Below are positions 10,031 to 21,228 of a stretch of 64,000 nucleotides of DNA, piece by piece. The translations under genes and the position numbers were made by a program. The notes below the pieces were generated by a model that worked only from the letters and a program-made list of their open reading frames with translations, was not told the DNA's origin and did no database searches. The stretch spans positions 89,400,944 through 89,464,943 of the forward strand of contig NC_066582.1 in assembly GCF_024323335.1 (NCBI RefSeq), in the 5' to 3' direction. The stretch is from Lathyrus oleraceus (Eukaryota > Streptophyta > Magnoliopsida > Fabales > Fabaceae). Position 1 is the stretch's first letter; every line of letters begins with the position of its first letter.

Positions 10031-10450
10031 TCCCATTCATCTGTAAATGTCTGGTCGATCTTTTCGGTGTCTGTAAACATCATCTTTCGATGTCTGTAAA
10101 CGTCGAGTATTCCCATTCATCTGTAAATGTCTGGTCGATCTTTTCGGTGTCTGTAAACATCATCTTTCGATGTCTGTAAACGTCGAGTATTCCCATTCAT
10201 CTGTAAATGTCTGGTCGATCTTTTTGGTGTCTGTAAACATCATCTTTCGATGTCTGTAAACGTCGAGTTTTCCCATTCATCTGTAAATGTCTGGTCGATC
10301 CTTTTGGTGTCTGTAAACATCATCTTCCGATGTCTGTAAACGTCAAGTATTCCCATTCATCCGTTGATGTCTGGTCGATCCTTTTGGTGTCTGTAAACAT
10401 CATCTTCCGATGTCTGTAAACGTCGAGTATTCCCATTCATCCGTTGATGT
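10031..10450 (+). repeat. 80-bp minisatellite, five copies plus partial
   Basis: TCCCATTCATCTGTAAATGT begins at 10031, 10111, 10191 and 10271; variants begin at 10351 and 10431: the period is exactly 80. Each unit holds two CTGTAAAC blocks around an AACATCATCTTTCGATG stretch. Tandem repeats in the 3' non-coding part are common in Ogre-like elements and can seed satellites. No spacers vary between units, so this is not CRISPR-like. Confidence 0.9.
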
Positions 10451-10489
10451 CTGGTCGAGCCCCCCAGTCATTCATTAATATCTGGTTAC

Positions 10490-10780
10490 CTCTCCGTTGG
10501 TTTCGATAAACGTCGAGTTTTTCCTGGTCGTCCCCAGTTGGTTACCTCTCCGTTGGTCTTGGTAAACGTTGAGTTTTTCCCATTTCGTCCGTTGGCGTAT
10601 GGTTGTATCCCTCCCAGTCATTCATTAACGTCTGGTTACCTCTCCGTTGGTCTTGGTAAACGTTGAGTTCTTCCCATTTCGCCCGTTGACGTATGGTTGT
10701 ATCTCTTCCAGTCATTCATTAATGTCTGGTTACCTCTCCGTTGGTCTTGGTAAACGTCGAGTTTTTCCTAGTTGTCCGTT
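10490..10780 (+). repeat. Diverged TACCTCTCCGTTGGT repeats, second block
   Basis: Three to four units begin near 10489, 10545, 10638 and 10730, each with CTCCGTTGGT and TAAACGT(C/T)GAG, often preceded by CCAGTCATTCATTAA. They are related to the block at 9791-10030. Confidence 0.65.
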
Positions 10781-11018
10781 GGCATCTAGTTGTGATTTCT
10801 ATTCCCATTCGTCATCGTTGTGATGTCTGGATGTGGCCATACCCATTGAAAACCAAAAAACAAAAATATAAATACCCAGCAATAAATCAAATCCCAGTGG
10901 ACGTTTCCATTGGTGGATCCCTGTGTTGTGCAAATTCTACGGTTCTTGGTATTCAATCCCTGTTTACCCTGAAAGTCTGACAGCCGTTGCTCTCATCCAT
11001 TCGGGTTCCCAGTTGATT

Positions 11019-11031
11019 GAATAGGGGCAGC
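11019..11031 (+). other. Putative polypurine tract next to the Ogre 3' LTR
   Basis: GAATAGGGGCAGC directly precedes the TG start of the LTR. It is purine-rich but short and interrupted; position is the main argument. Confidence 0.5.
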
Positions 11032-14000
11032 TGTAGCACCTCAAATTTGCACCTATCATTATGCATACATTTTCATATTAGGTCATAGCATATCATGATC
11101 CATTGCATAGCATTTGCATTGTCCCTCAGTTGCCTCAAGAGCAAGCAATCAAGAATTAGGTCAAACCAATCTCCTGATCAGTCAACCAAGCAAGCAAAGG
11201 AATTTCTCATTGAATCAAGGCCTTGGGGTTTGTCCAACAAGTTCACATGGCTTGGAGGTCTATTTGAAGTGTTCATGTCAAGGGTTGAAGGCTCAGAGGT
11301 CATCAGTTCTTACACAGACAGTCAAAAACCCTAAAAAAGTCAACTGTCAGTCAAAGCAGTGGATGGTGGTCTTTCTTGTGGAATTTGGGCACCATGGTCA
11401 ATAATCAAAGAGTTTAAACAACTTGGGACATCATTTGAAGTCAAATTCTCAAGGAATTAGGGTTTGGAATTCATCAGTCAATGCACAATCAGACAAAAAC
11501 CCTAAAAGTCAACTGTTGGTCAACTGTCCATTTAATCAGTGATTGGATGATTGGAATTGGTTTGTGAGAGTTCATTCATGTCCAAATAGTCATCATATAT
11601 CATGCCAAACACCATCATGGAAGAATTTGAAGCCAGATCAAAAATTTCCCAAAACGGAAACTGGGCCTGTAACTGAAACTTGCCATAAATGGAAAGTTTT
11701 GATCCTCAAACTTACATCATGATACAAGCCTCAAATGAATTTTTGCCCAACATGAAAGTTGAAGATCTTGTTCTCCCATTTCCAAAAAGTCCTAGAACTC
11801 TCAATTCCCATGTGTGGTTGGCAAGTTATGATCGAATCGATTTCAGAAAATCTTGAACTTCAAAGGGCCATATCTCCCAAACCGTTTGGCCAAATTTGGT
11901 GGGGTTTTTTCCTACAAACCATATTTTTCATCCTCTTTCCAAAAATATAAATTTCATGACCTAAAACCTTACCAATCAAAATGGCATTTTTGGACCTTTT
12001 TCATTTAAATTCAAAGTTTGACCAAGAGTTGACTTTTTGACTCAAACTTTTTTTCAACATTTGGCCAATTGGGACAGCTCATAAATATCATTTTGAGTGT
12101 GTTTGCAAAGTCAAATTATGCAGCACATGTGAATATTGCTTGGTTGCTTGAATTGTAAGAAAAGTACCATTTAACCATACTTGCACCATACTTGTTTATG
12201 CATCCACCATACCATGATTTGTACTCTCAAAACAGAAGATTAGAAGGCCATTTTACTGTCAATTATGAATACATTCTGCAGCCAAAACCAATTGTACAAG
12301 AAGCCATTCCTTGCTTGCTTAAATTTTGGAAAGGACACTTCCACTCCATGCTTCCAACAATACCTTGTACTATCCAAGCAAAGCTTATGCAGGATTTTCT
12401 GTCCTTTTGGACACAAATGCTGCAGCCAACACAGCAATAGAAACCAATTCACTACAGCAAAAGAGGAAACCCTTGGCAAATGCTAAAACCATACTATGCC
12501 ATGTTTTAATGCAGCAGAATTCAGACCATTCTTTATGTCATGACAGCAGCAGCAGAGGCAGCATGACAAAAGAAACAATTTTTGGCCAAGGCAAATTGAT
12601 CATTGCATTATTATTCTAAAAAACTCACCTGCCACATTGCATTTTTTGGACCAAGTTTCAAAAACAACTCAAACTTTGCAAAACAAAAAGACAATTTTGG
12701 AACAGCAAATGAGAGGCTCCCTCTTCCTGTCATGAAAAAGCTAACAGGCCAAACACTTGCCTTCTCATCCTCTTCAAACCTCCAATAATTCAACCTTGCT
12801 TGGCAACACAAACCAACCAAAGACCATGGTTCTTTCACTTTCTTAAACCTCATCTTTTAACACTGTCATGGAACCAACCCTGTTCTGCACTTTCCTCTTT
12901 CTTGCCATAAAACTTCCAAGGTAATCTAGCAGCACACCACCCTCTCTATGAATATTCATTTTTGCTTGGCATCCTTTTACCAATGTTCTGAACCCTTAAG
13001 AACAAAACCTAACCAACTTCCTACACTCCCTTAAACCAACCTTGCTTTGCTTAACAATAGACCCCCTCCTCACACTTTCTGTCATATTGAAGACAGTAAA
13101 AATAGCAGACCAACCAAGGTCAACCACTTCACTTGGCCATCCCTCAAAATAACCTAACTCACCTGGCCTTTGGTATTTTTCTGTCATCAACACAGTAGAA
13201 CAAACATCCATTTAACCTTGCTTGGCAACCAAAACCTCACTTGCATTTTCCAACCAAAGCCTGGCCAATACATCCATCTGCATACAGCATTTTCAAGCCT
13301 CACCTTTGATATTTGCTTTGCATCTCACAAACCACCATGCTGCAGTCAACTTAACCAACAAACACAAGCCTTGTAATCCTGCCTTGCAAAATAACCAACA
13401 TGACCTAACTTAACCAAAAAACCTCATTCACAAAATTCACTCACTTTGGCATGATCCATTCAACAGCAACCCTGCCATTTTGCATTTGATCTCCCATGAC
13501 CAAAACACAATGTTTGCAAACATCACATAGCAGAACCATTTACCTTGCCTTGGCCATTCCTCAAAAATTTGTTAACTTCCCTAGCCTTGCATTACACCCT
13601 TATCTTACATCACATTCTCTCTGTCCAAAACATCAAGCAACCAAGCCTTGCATTTTGTTTTCCAACATCCCACTGCAGACAAACCCTTGCAACTTGCCCT
13701 CTCACACTCACTCCAACTCACCTTGTTTGTGCATTTCCTGTCAAACCCAACCTTGCCTTGCACATTATTCTTCACCATTTCCCTGCCATGACAAACCAGT
13801 AGCATAGCCAACCCTGACCTTGCTATTTTACATCTCCTTCACTCTGTCCAAACTCAAGCATCTCAAAAAACCTGTCTGCAGCAGGAAAATCCATAGCAGC
13901 CACAAGCACAGAACTCCCTCTACTCTCAAACCATCATTTTTCACCAATTTGATTTTCTGCACAAGACCTTGAAGAAACTCGAGCAAACCTTCATTCCTTC

Positions 14001-16987
14001 ATCATCCAAGCACCATTTCTTTCTGTTTCAGCTTCAAACCAAGTAAGTTTTTCGACCCTATATTTTCTCTTATCCATGCTATGACATGTGTACCATTACC
14101 ATGTTGTTAATACCATGAAGATTCCATGGCCATGCTGAAACCCTAGTGTTTGTTCCAGCAAATCTGCCCTGCTCACATATTGCTAAGTGTTGCCTGCTAT
14201 TGTTGTCTGTATTGGTTGCTATGCTGTTGGTCATGCTGTAGACTGACATTGAGTTTTATGCTGCTGCTGTGCAAATTTATGACCTGTCCAGAATTTCCAT
14301 GAGTAATGTTGGTTTGGTCGTTGGTTAATGTTGTTTGATGCTCATTATGCCATGTTATTATGTGATTTTGCTTGAAGTTTGTTTACAATGTTGAACACAC
14401 AATGCCATGTTGTTGCTGCTGTTTGTTTTTGATTGGTGCTGCATGATGAAGTTCTTGCTATACTGTTGTGAGGTTTGGTCGAATCATGTTTTGTTGGATA
14501 TGGTTGAACATGAGCAAATGCCCTGCTATTAAACATTAGGAAACCATGCCTAGAGAATCCATGAGAATCATGTTTGAATGCTGTTTGATTGGTTGCTTGT
14601 TTGTTGGAATTTCAATTGATAATGATTGATGAATACATGATGCCATGCTAAGACCTTGCTGCAGTTTTGAAACTCTTTGATCATTTGCCCTAAAAATCCA
14701 TGAGACCATGTGGTATGCTGTTGATTGCTCGATGAGTGAACATTGCCCAACTGCCATGCTTTTGTGTGGTTGATGATTGAACTTGTTTGGATGTTGATTT
14801 AAACGTGCATGAAGCTTGCCATGGCTGTTGTAAACCCTAAGGGTTCATGTGAAACTCAGAATTTTCAACTTGTTGGCCGTGTTACTGTTCCATTGGCTGG
14901 GAGCCAATAGGAACATTTTATTTGCCTTGCCAAAACGCAGTAGTTTTGATTAATGAGCCCAGAATTACACTTCTGCCATTCGTTGACTCATTGTTGACCA
15001 TTTGCCATGCTATGTGTTTCATACTTTGTTCAATTATCCATCCAACTTCAACAATTCATTTTAAATTCATTTTGACTCCAAAAATTGTGGGACTTTTTGC
15101 ATTAAACTCATGAATGTGTCCTTCATTTTATTGTGAATTTTAATTAATTTTTCAGTGGCTGGATTTTAAATGATAAATGATTTCCCAACATGTATGCTAA
15201 AATGATACATGGAGCCATTCCTTTTGTGAAATTGTCATGTTGTATCCAATGAGCTTGACATTTTTTGTGGTGAAACTAGACACATTGACCTTCATTTCCA
15301 TATAAAGTTTGTGCATTTATCATTTGTGGATTGAGAGTTATGATTTTTTGAAGTCATGTGTTACATTTGTTGCTACATGGATAACATACACTTTCACAAT
15401 TTTTGTTCACATACTTCCTTACATCCAAATGACCCCAAATTTTGCATGAGCCTACTCTTGTATGTCTAGTTTACTTGTGATTTTTCTTGGATTTAATTGA
15501 ACTATTTTCCATTTGTTTGAGATTTTCCCTCTCTGCCTAGTCAAATGTTGCCCTTGTGTGACACATGCTCCCATTTCATTTGTGAAATTCTCATACTTCA
15601 TTAGATGGACATGAAATTTTACATGAGATAACTAGACATCCTCATCTTCACCATGGTTTTGATCCCATTCATTTATCATACACCATTCTTGACTTATGAT
15701 TTTTCTAAGTTGCTGCATGTTTGGTTGACTTCTTTGAGCATGTTCAAATTGGCTTTGACTTCATGATTTTAGTTGACTGCCTTCCTCTCATCCAAATGCC
15801 ATGAAATTTTACATGTCTACCATGTTAGATGTTAGGATTGAGTGTGATTTATTTGATGATTTTTGAAATTGTTTAGGTTGACTTTTGATGCAAGTCATTC
15901 TGTTGACTTTTGTATGCTTTCCTTTGCCTTACTTTGACTTCAAATGTTCATGAAATGATCATAATGCATGATTTGATTGTGGGCCCAATTGTGATTGCTT
16001 TCTAATTGGTTGACTTTGACTTTGAGTTGACTTTTCCTTGCTGCCTTGACTTTTTCTTTCATCTTTGACCCTAGGCTAGCCCTAGTGGTCCTTTGGACTT
16101 ATGTTGAGTTCATCTGTTTCAGGTTGAGCATAGCACTTCCAAGATCATACCAATATGATTGATTTTTGTTTGTCTATATTGTGCTAACCTTTTGTTTTGT
16201 AGGCTTGACCCATGTGCCTGAGTCTTATGCTTTGCTCAGATGATCCCCTGTGTTGACTGTTTGCCATTTCTTTTTGATTTAAACTTTTGAACTGTTTGCT
16301 GATTGTTTTGACTTTTTCAGGTACTTTAGTTGCTTAAGTTCTCTGAACTTGCTTGCTTTGCTATTTAGCATTTGCTTTGAGGTATAAACATTTCTTCTTC
16401 ATGTAGTCTGGAGTCCCGGTTTGTTATTTTGGCTGGGCAAACTGTCTGAAGTCCTCCTTAAGAGGCAATGCCTGTGTATGTTTACTTTGTCCCTGTACAG
16501 AGTCAAAGACCTCCTAAGTGAAGAGGCAATTGGTGGAAGGTAGGGATATGCAATCTATCCCCCACTATTCAGTGTGTCTTCTGTCTTGCTCACACCACTG
16601 TGTTGATGCACTCCAGATAAAAACCCAAGATCTTGTGCAATTGCACAGTTGAGTCAGTTTAAATGTGTAGAAGGGTTCCCGCTTTCTGAACCCACACATT
16701 CTTGTCAAATGCTCTCTCTGGCCAGGGATAGAAGCAATGAGGCACACCCCTCATCTCCTTTCATCTGCTTCACCTTAGCCTCTCAATGGCAAGGTTAAGA
16801 GCAACACTTACCCTATTCCAGTTGGCCCTAGTGCCTAACCTTTTGCTTGAGCCTCTTGTATGCATATAGAGTGTGCTTTGTGTGATTGCCTGTTTGTTTG
16901 CCTCTTTAGGTTTAGCTTAGACTTGCCCGTGTGCAAGGTAGGTTGTGTGGCTTAACCCTTGTGTGAGCCATACTTAGAACTGTTCTG

Positions 16988-18111
16988 CCGAACTACGGCA
17001 ACTCTGATTCTCATGTTCAGGTGAGATACGTAGGCACGAGACGCGATGTCTTGCCGAGTTTGACTGACGACTAACAGCTAATCCGTGCTTGTTTTTGCCC
17101 TCGTTGCGATCCTTTCTCTCGCCCTCGTTGCGATCGAGACTTTCCCTTTCTCTTGCCCTCGTTGCAATCGAGATCCTTTGTCCCTGCCTGCCGAACTACG
17201 GCAACTCTGATTCTCATGTTCAGATGAGATACGTAGGCACGAGACGCGATGTCTTGCCGAGTTTTGACTAACAACTAACACTAACTCTTTTCTCTCACCC
17301 CTGTTGTGATCGAGATATCCCTTTTCTCTTGCCCTTGTTGCAATCGAGACTTTGCTTCTTCCTGTGTCCGCTTAGGATAGGTTGGCCCTTGTGCCATTTA
17401 GCTAGAAACCTTAACTTAGGGTTGACTTTGCATGACAACATCTAGGCTCGAGTCGTAGTCTCCCTAGAGTTGTGTCTCCCTCTGTTATCTGGTTAGGCTA
17501 GATCCTTGTCCCTGCGTAGGGGAACTACATCGCCCTGATCTTCACACCAGATGAAGTATGTAGGCAGGAGATTGAGCTGATCTCTCCGGGCGCCCTTTTC
17601 TATTTTTGTGTGTGTTGTCTGACCTTTGCTAGGCTCGAGTCCGTGACTCCTTAGCATTTGTTGTCTGTCTTGTTGGTGTGTGTTTGACAGTTATAGGCTC
17701 GAGTCCCCGACTCCCTATTAATTTGTTGCCTTGTTGGTTGCTTGGAAGCTGATGTAAGTCCATCGAGTGGCATTTGGGTTCCAGTGTGCGTGCGTTTTGG
17801 TCCGGATGCTGATGTAAGTCCAGCAATTGGCATTCAGGCTCCATGTTTGCCTTCTGGTGTGTGTTTTGGTTTGGATGCTGATATAAGTCCAGTGATTGGC
17901 ATTCGGGCTCCACGTTTGCCTTTGTCTGTTTGTTTGTGCGCGTGTCAGCCGAGCTACGAATGCTCTGATTCTTCTCTCGTCCGAGAAGATACGTATGCAT
18001 AGGATGCGATATCCTAGCGAGCATGTGTCGTTTACCCAGTCCGAACTACTTCGACTCTGATGTCTATGCCTGATAGACTAAGTAGGCCCAGGATGCGATA
18101 TCCTGCCGAGT
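16988..18111 (+). other. Five copies of the covarying three-helix module in the 3' LTR
   Basis: These are at 16988-17058, 17191-17261, 17520-17589, 17949-18021 and 18040-18111, the counterparts of the 5' LTR copies at a constant offset of 16419. Inside the LTR the five copies differ strongly from each other but keep the pairing, so they are old paralogues, not recent duplicates. Confidence 0.7.
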
Positions 18112-18207
18112 CAGTTTCAGTCAGTCTCTTTTGTTTCTTTCAGCCAGTGTGTGTGAATATTTGAGCAGTGTTTAGCAACCAATTTTCTTTCCTTTTGTGC
18201 GTGGATC

Positions 18208-18223
18208 CCGTAGAGTACTACGG
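18208..18223 (+). other. AGTA-loop hairpin in the 3' LTR
   Basis: CCGTAG-AGTA-CTACGG, 185 bases before the LTR end, is the counterpart of 1789-1804. Confidence 0.6.
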
Positions 18224-19269
18224 ATGCGTAGGGGTGCTAATACCTTCCCTTCGCATAACCGACTCCCGAACCCATTCTCTTTGGTCGTGAGACCATGTTC
18301 TTTCCCAGGTTTACTTCGAGCGTTTCCTTTCCCTCTTTTGGGATAAATAACGCACGGTGGCGGCTCTGTTGTTCTTGTTTTCCCGCCGGTTTTTCGCGCG
18401 ATGCGACAATTCCCTATGCAAAAATTGGAGTAAAAGGACCTTAATGATGAAGATGGATTAGAAGGACAAGCCTCTAAACTCACTCTTGTCCATTCTTGAT
18501 TTGCTTCATAAAACTCTTTGATGTGTGTGTTCTTGTGCTAGGGACTCCATCTTGATTCAAACTTAAGGAACTATTGCCATGAGCTTCTAAGAGAAAGAAT
18601 TACAAGATGCCTTGAAGAGCCTTCCAAGAGTTCATTTGATTGATGATTGCTTGGGTTTATGTTTATGTGATTGCTTACTCCAAATGATGGGAGCTACTTG
18701 GATCATCAATATGATCTCAAGAGAGGAACTTCATTGTGGTTTTGTTTCTTATTCCTTACCTCTTGCATGCTTAGGACTTTAGCCCTTCTTCTTCTTCTCT
18801 CCACTCTAACCCAAGCCAAACTTTTATGCAGACACTTAACATTTGTTTTCAACATTAGAAACCTAAGCCTTATGCTTTTGATTTTCAAACCTTCTTTTCA
18901 TAATAATTATTTTGAATTGAATCTTTAAGTCAACTTTGACCATTTTGTATATACTTCTAAGTGGTAAATATAACCCATTCAAATGTCTTTTTGTGGTTTC
19001 AATGGCCACTATCTAATCAAAACCTTTTCATAACCTTTAGCTATTAGGTTTGAGTTATCTTTGTGGTAGATGTAATACTCACCTATATCCTTAATGATGG
19101 ACAATGAGTCTTCCATGCTTATTATAGGGTTAACCCCTCACTAGCATGTTGAAGTTATCCTCACATGGTGGATTTGTGGTTTTAGGTTGAGTTTTCTCCC
19201 TTTGATAACAAAAGACCTTAAGGCTTTTTGACCAATCAATTCATCAACTCATTTTTAAGATTGTTACCC

Positions 19270-19336
19270 CGAACTACGAGGTTTTGATCCTAATCTTTTT
19301 GAAGATGGTACGTAGGCAATGGGTTTATCCATCCAA
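19270..19336 (+). other. Covarying module, single copy in a Tat LTR
   Basis: It contains GAACTACGAGG and GGTACGTAGGC (outer stem CTACG/CGTAG), an inner hairpin ATCTT-TTTG-AAGAT, and a second hairpin ATGG/CCAT after GTAGGC. It lies about 410 bases before the LTR end. Confidence 0.6.
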
Positions 19337-19447
19337 ACATAAAATGTAAATAAACTTGTATATTCTCTTCTCATCTCTTCAATCATGTTTGCACAAACAA
19401 ATTTTTCATAAAACAACAACCTTACAACAAGTGTGAAAAGGGCTCCA

Positions 19448-19459
19448 TAGGAGTACCTA
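19448..19459 (+). other. AGTA-loop hairpin in a Tat LTR
   Basis: TAGG-AGTA-CCTA, followed by the conserved GGTGCCTAACGCCTTCCC stretch, matches the order seen in the other LTRs. Confidence 0.5.
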
Positions 19460-19678
19460 GGATGTTTTGGGTGCCTAACGCCTTCCCATTCCATAACCAA
19501 CCCCCTTACCCAGATCTCTGACTCTCTTTTTCTAGTTTTTGATTCGATAAAACTTTTAGGTTTTTTGTTCGTTTTCTAACCATTCCTTTGGATAAATAGA
19601 AGTGCAGTGGCGACTCGACTTGTATGATTTACCTTGGATTTAGTCAATATCTCTAATGGTAACGAATACCCCGCTACA

Positions 19679-20969
19679 AGTATAATGCTACTATGTTGGA
19701 GAATGGTCAAGAGGTGCAGTTGCCTACGACTAATTCCATTGTGAATATTGCTGATGTCACGAAGGTGACCCGTAGCGGTCGTGTTTTTGGTCCCGTTTTC
19801 CCTAAAGATGTAGAAGATGTTGGTAAGAAGGTTAAGGTACCTGCAGCAAATCCAGTTAGTGCTCCAAAGTGTCAGTCTGGTGAATCCAGAAATTTGAAGC
19901 TTAGTGATGATGATGAGGTACTATGATTAATAAAGAAGAGTGAATTCAATATGGTGGAGCAGCTGCTCCAAATTCCTTCCAAAATTTCAGTGTTGTCTCT
20001 GCTTATGAATTTTGAAGCGCACAAAGAAGCATTGCAAAAAGTATTGGAGCAAGCTTATGTTGAACATGATGTAACAGTGGATCAGTTTGACCACATTGTG
20101 GCTAACATCATTTCCTGCAACAACTTGAGCTTTTATGATGAAGAACTTCCCGAGGAAGGTAGAAATCACAACCTAGAACTGCATATATCGATGAACTGTA
20201 AGGAAGATGTATTATCAAATGTGTTGGTTGATACCGGTTCCTCGTTGAATGTGCTCCCCAAATCAACTCTGTCCAGATTGTCGTATCAAGGCGCTCCTAT
20301 GAGATATAGTGGCGTGATCGTTAAAACTTTTGATGATTCTCGCAAGATTGTTATTGGTGAGGTGGACCTTCCAATGAAGATAGGTCCGAGTGATTTCCAG
20401 ATTACTTTTCAAGTAATGGACATCCACCCGGCCTATAACTGCTTGTTAGGAAGGCCATGAGTACATGAAGCCAGAGCTGTAACATCCATTTTGCACTAAA
20501 AGTTGAAGTTTGTAAAGAATGGCAAGCTTGTCATTGTTGGCGGAGAGAAAGCACTGTTGGTGAGTCACCTGTCGTCTTTCTCATATGTGGAAGCTAAATA
20601 AGAGATTGAAACTCCATTCTAAGCTCTATCTATTGCTGAGGAGAAGAAAGTTGGGGCACCTATGTCCTCTTTTAAAGACGCTCAGAAGACTATTGAAGAT
20701 GGCAAATCTGACCAGCGGGGCCGGATGGTAGAGGTCGCCGAGAACAAGAACCGAGTCGGTTTGGGTTTCCAGCAAGGGATGTCTGTTCTCAAAGCTGAAG
20801 ATATGCAACCTAGTTTCCGTAGAGAAGGGTTCATCCATGGTAATGAACAACACTCAGCTGCAGTAATTGAGGGGGATGAAGATAAAGACTGCACCAATTT
20901 TGCGACGCATGGAAAGGCTTGCAATAATTGGATCATTTTCGATGTTCCTGTTATTGTTTATCGCTCTAA
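19679..20969 (+). pseudogene. Gag C-terminus and protease of Tat-A
   Basis: The frame opens in late gag (TRSGRVFGPVFPKDVE at about 19770) and continues into a retropepsin-like domain with LVDTGSSLNVLP; the catalytic Asp codon is at 20230. A DIHPAYNCLLGRP block follows. A TGG to TGA change at 20458-20460 ends the ORF, and the stretch to 20660 has further stops (for example TAA at 20600). The linker 20662-20969 is open again and ends at the intron donor. It corresponds to 51601-53370 of Tat-B. Confidence 0.8.
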
Positions 20970-21228
20970 GTAATTGTTTTATAAGTTTTGAAAAAAAATC
21001 CTTCTCTTATGCCTAAGGGAGGAGCGAACATTGTTGGGCATATTTCAAATTAATCATCAATAAAATGCAATTCTATTCATCCACATCTATGATGTGTTAT
21101 TTTTACTTTTTGCTTTTCTGAAAATGGTAATCACATAAAACATGATTAAATAAATAATAATTGTCCATCTGCATAATATTTGGTCACAATTCACTTCTCT
21201 AAAACCAAAATATCAAATCATTATGCAG
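20970..21228 (+). other. Intron between protease linker and RT (259 bp)
   Basis: The stretch runs from GTAATT after CTCTAA to TTATGCAG before GTTGG. Tat-B has the same boundaries and 258 bases at 51343-51600. It is T-rich, carries stops in all frames and separates two coding blocks, in the position reported for the Ogre intron. Splicing itself is inferred. Confidence 0.75.

Larger units (their letters stand above)
1..18408 (+). mobile_element. Ogre-type Ty3-gypsy (Tat clade) retrotransposon, non-autonomous derivative, 5' LTR truncated by window edge
   Basis: Bases 1-1989 recur at 16420-18408 with a constant offset and no length change, so they are matching ends of two LTRs. The internal part starts with a primer-binding site two bases after the LTR, followed by a long leader, a gag-like ORF, a very degenerate pol and about 4.4 kb of repeat-rich non-coding DNA before the 3' LTR. 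Leader, PBS, PR-RT linker wording and huge LTRs fit the Ogre lineage known from pea and vetches. By eye I count only four differences in 1,989 LTR bases, so insertion is recent, although pol cannot be functional. The 5-bp target duplication cannot be checked because the left end lies outside; ATTCC follows the 3' LTR. Confidence 0.85.
11032..18408 (+). repeat. Ogre 3' LTR, complete (7,377 bp)
   Basis: It starts TGTAGCACCTC right after the polypurine tract and ends GCGACA at the point where similarity to the 5' LTR stops; TGT..ACA ends are standard. The first 5.4 kb have no counterpart in the window. Around 12600-13900 is a CCTTGC/AACC-rich low-complexity stretch, and 14300-16100 is rich in GTTGAC and ATGCC words; neither encodes a credible protein. 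The last 2 kb carry the modules and hairpin noted for the 5' LTR. The LTR lies inside an older LTR fragment, since LTR-like sequence follows at once. Confidence 0.85.
18409..19678 (+). repeat. LTR tail of a Tat/Ogre-like element
   Basis: It begins ATTCCCTATGCAAAA, a phrase also inside the Tat-A 3' LTR at about 26825, and ends CCCCGCTACA, like the Tat-A LTR end at 27924. It carries one copy of the structured module and the AGTA hairpin in the same order and spacing as the other LTRs. The young Ogre element appears to have inserted into it at 18408/18409. Its sequence differs much from the 3' LTR at 25355-27924, so it may belong to another subfamily or be an old 5' LTR. Confidence 0.65.

Noticed and set aside
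9478..10040. Repeated ORFs on both strands (about 90-140 codons) across 9478-10040
   Set aside because: They are produced by the 66-bp and related tandem repeats, whose period is a multiple of three; no similarity to known proteins.
10031..10450. CRISPR-like array
   Set aside because: The units are contiguous 80-bp tandem copies without variable spacers, in a plant retrotransposon.
11032..16419. Numerous 60-100-codon ORFs in the first part of the Ogre 3' LTR
   Set aside because: Low-complexity CCTTGC/AACC-rich DNA without codon structure or recognisable domains; inside an LTR.
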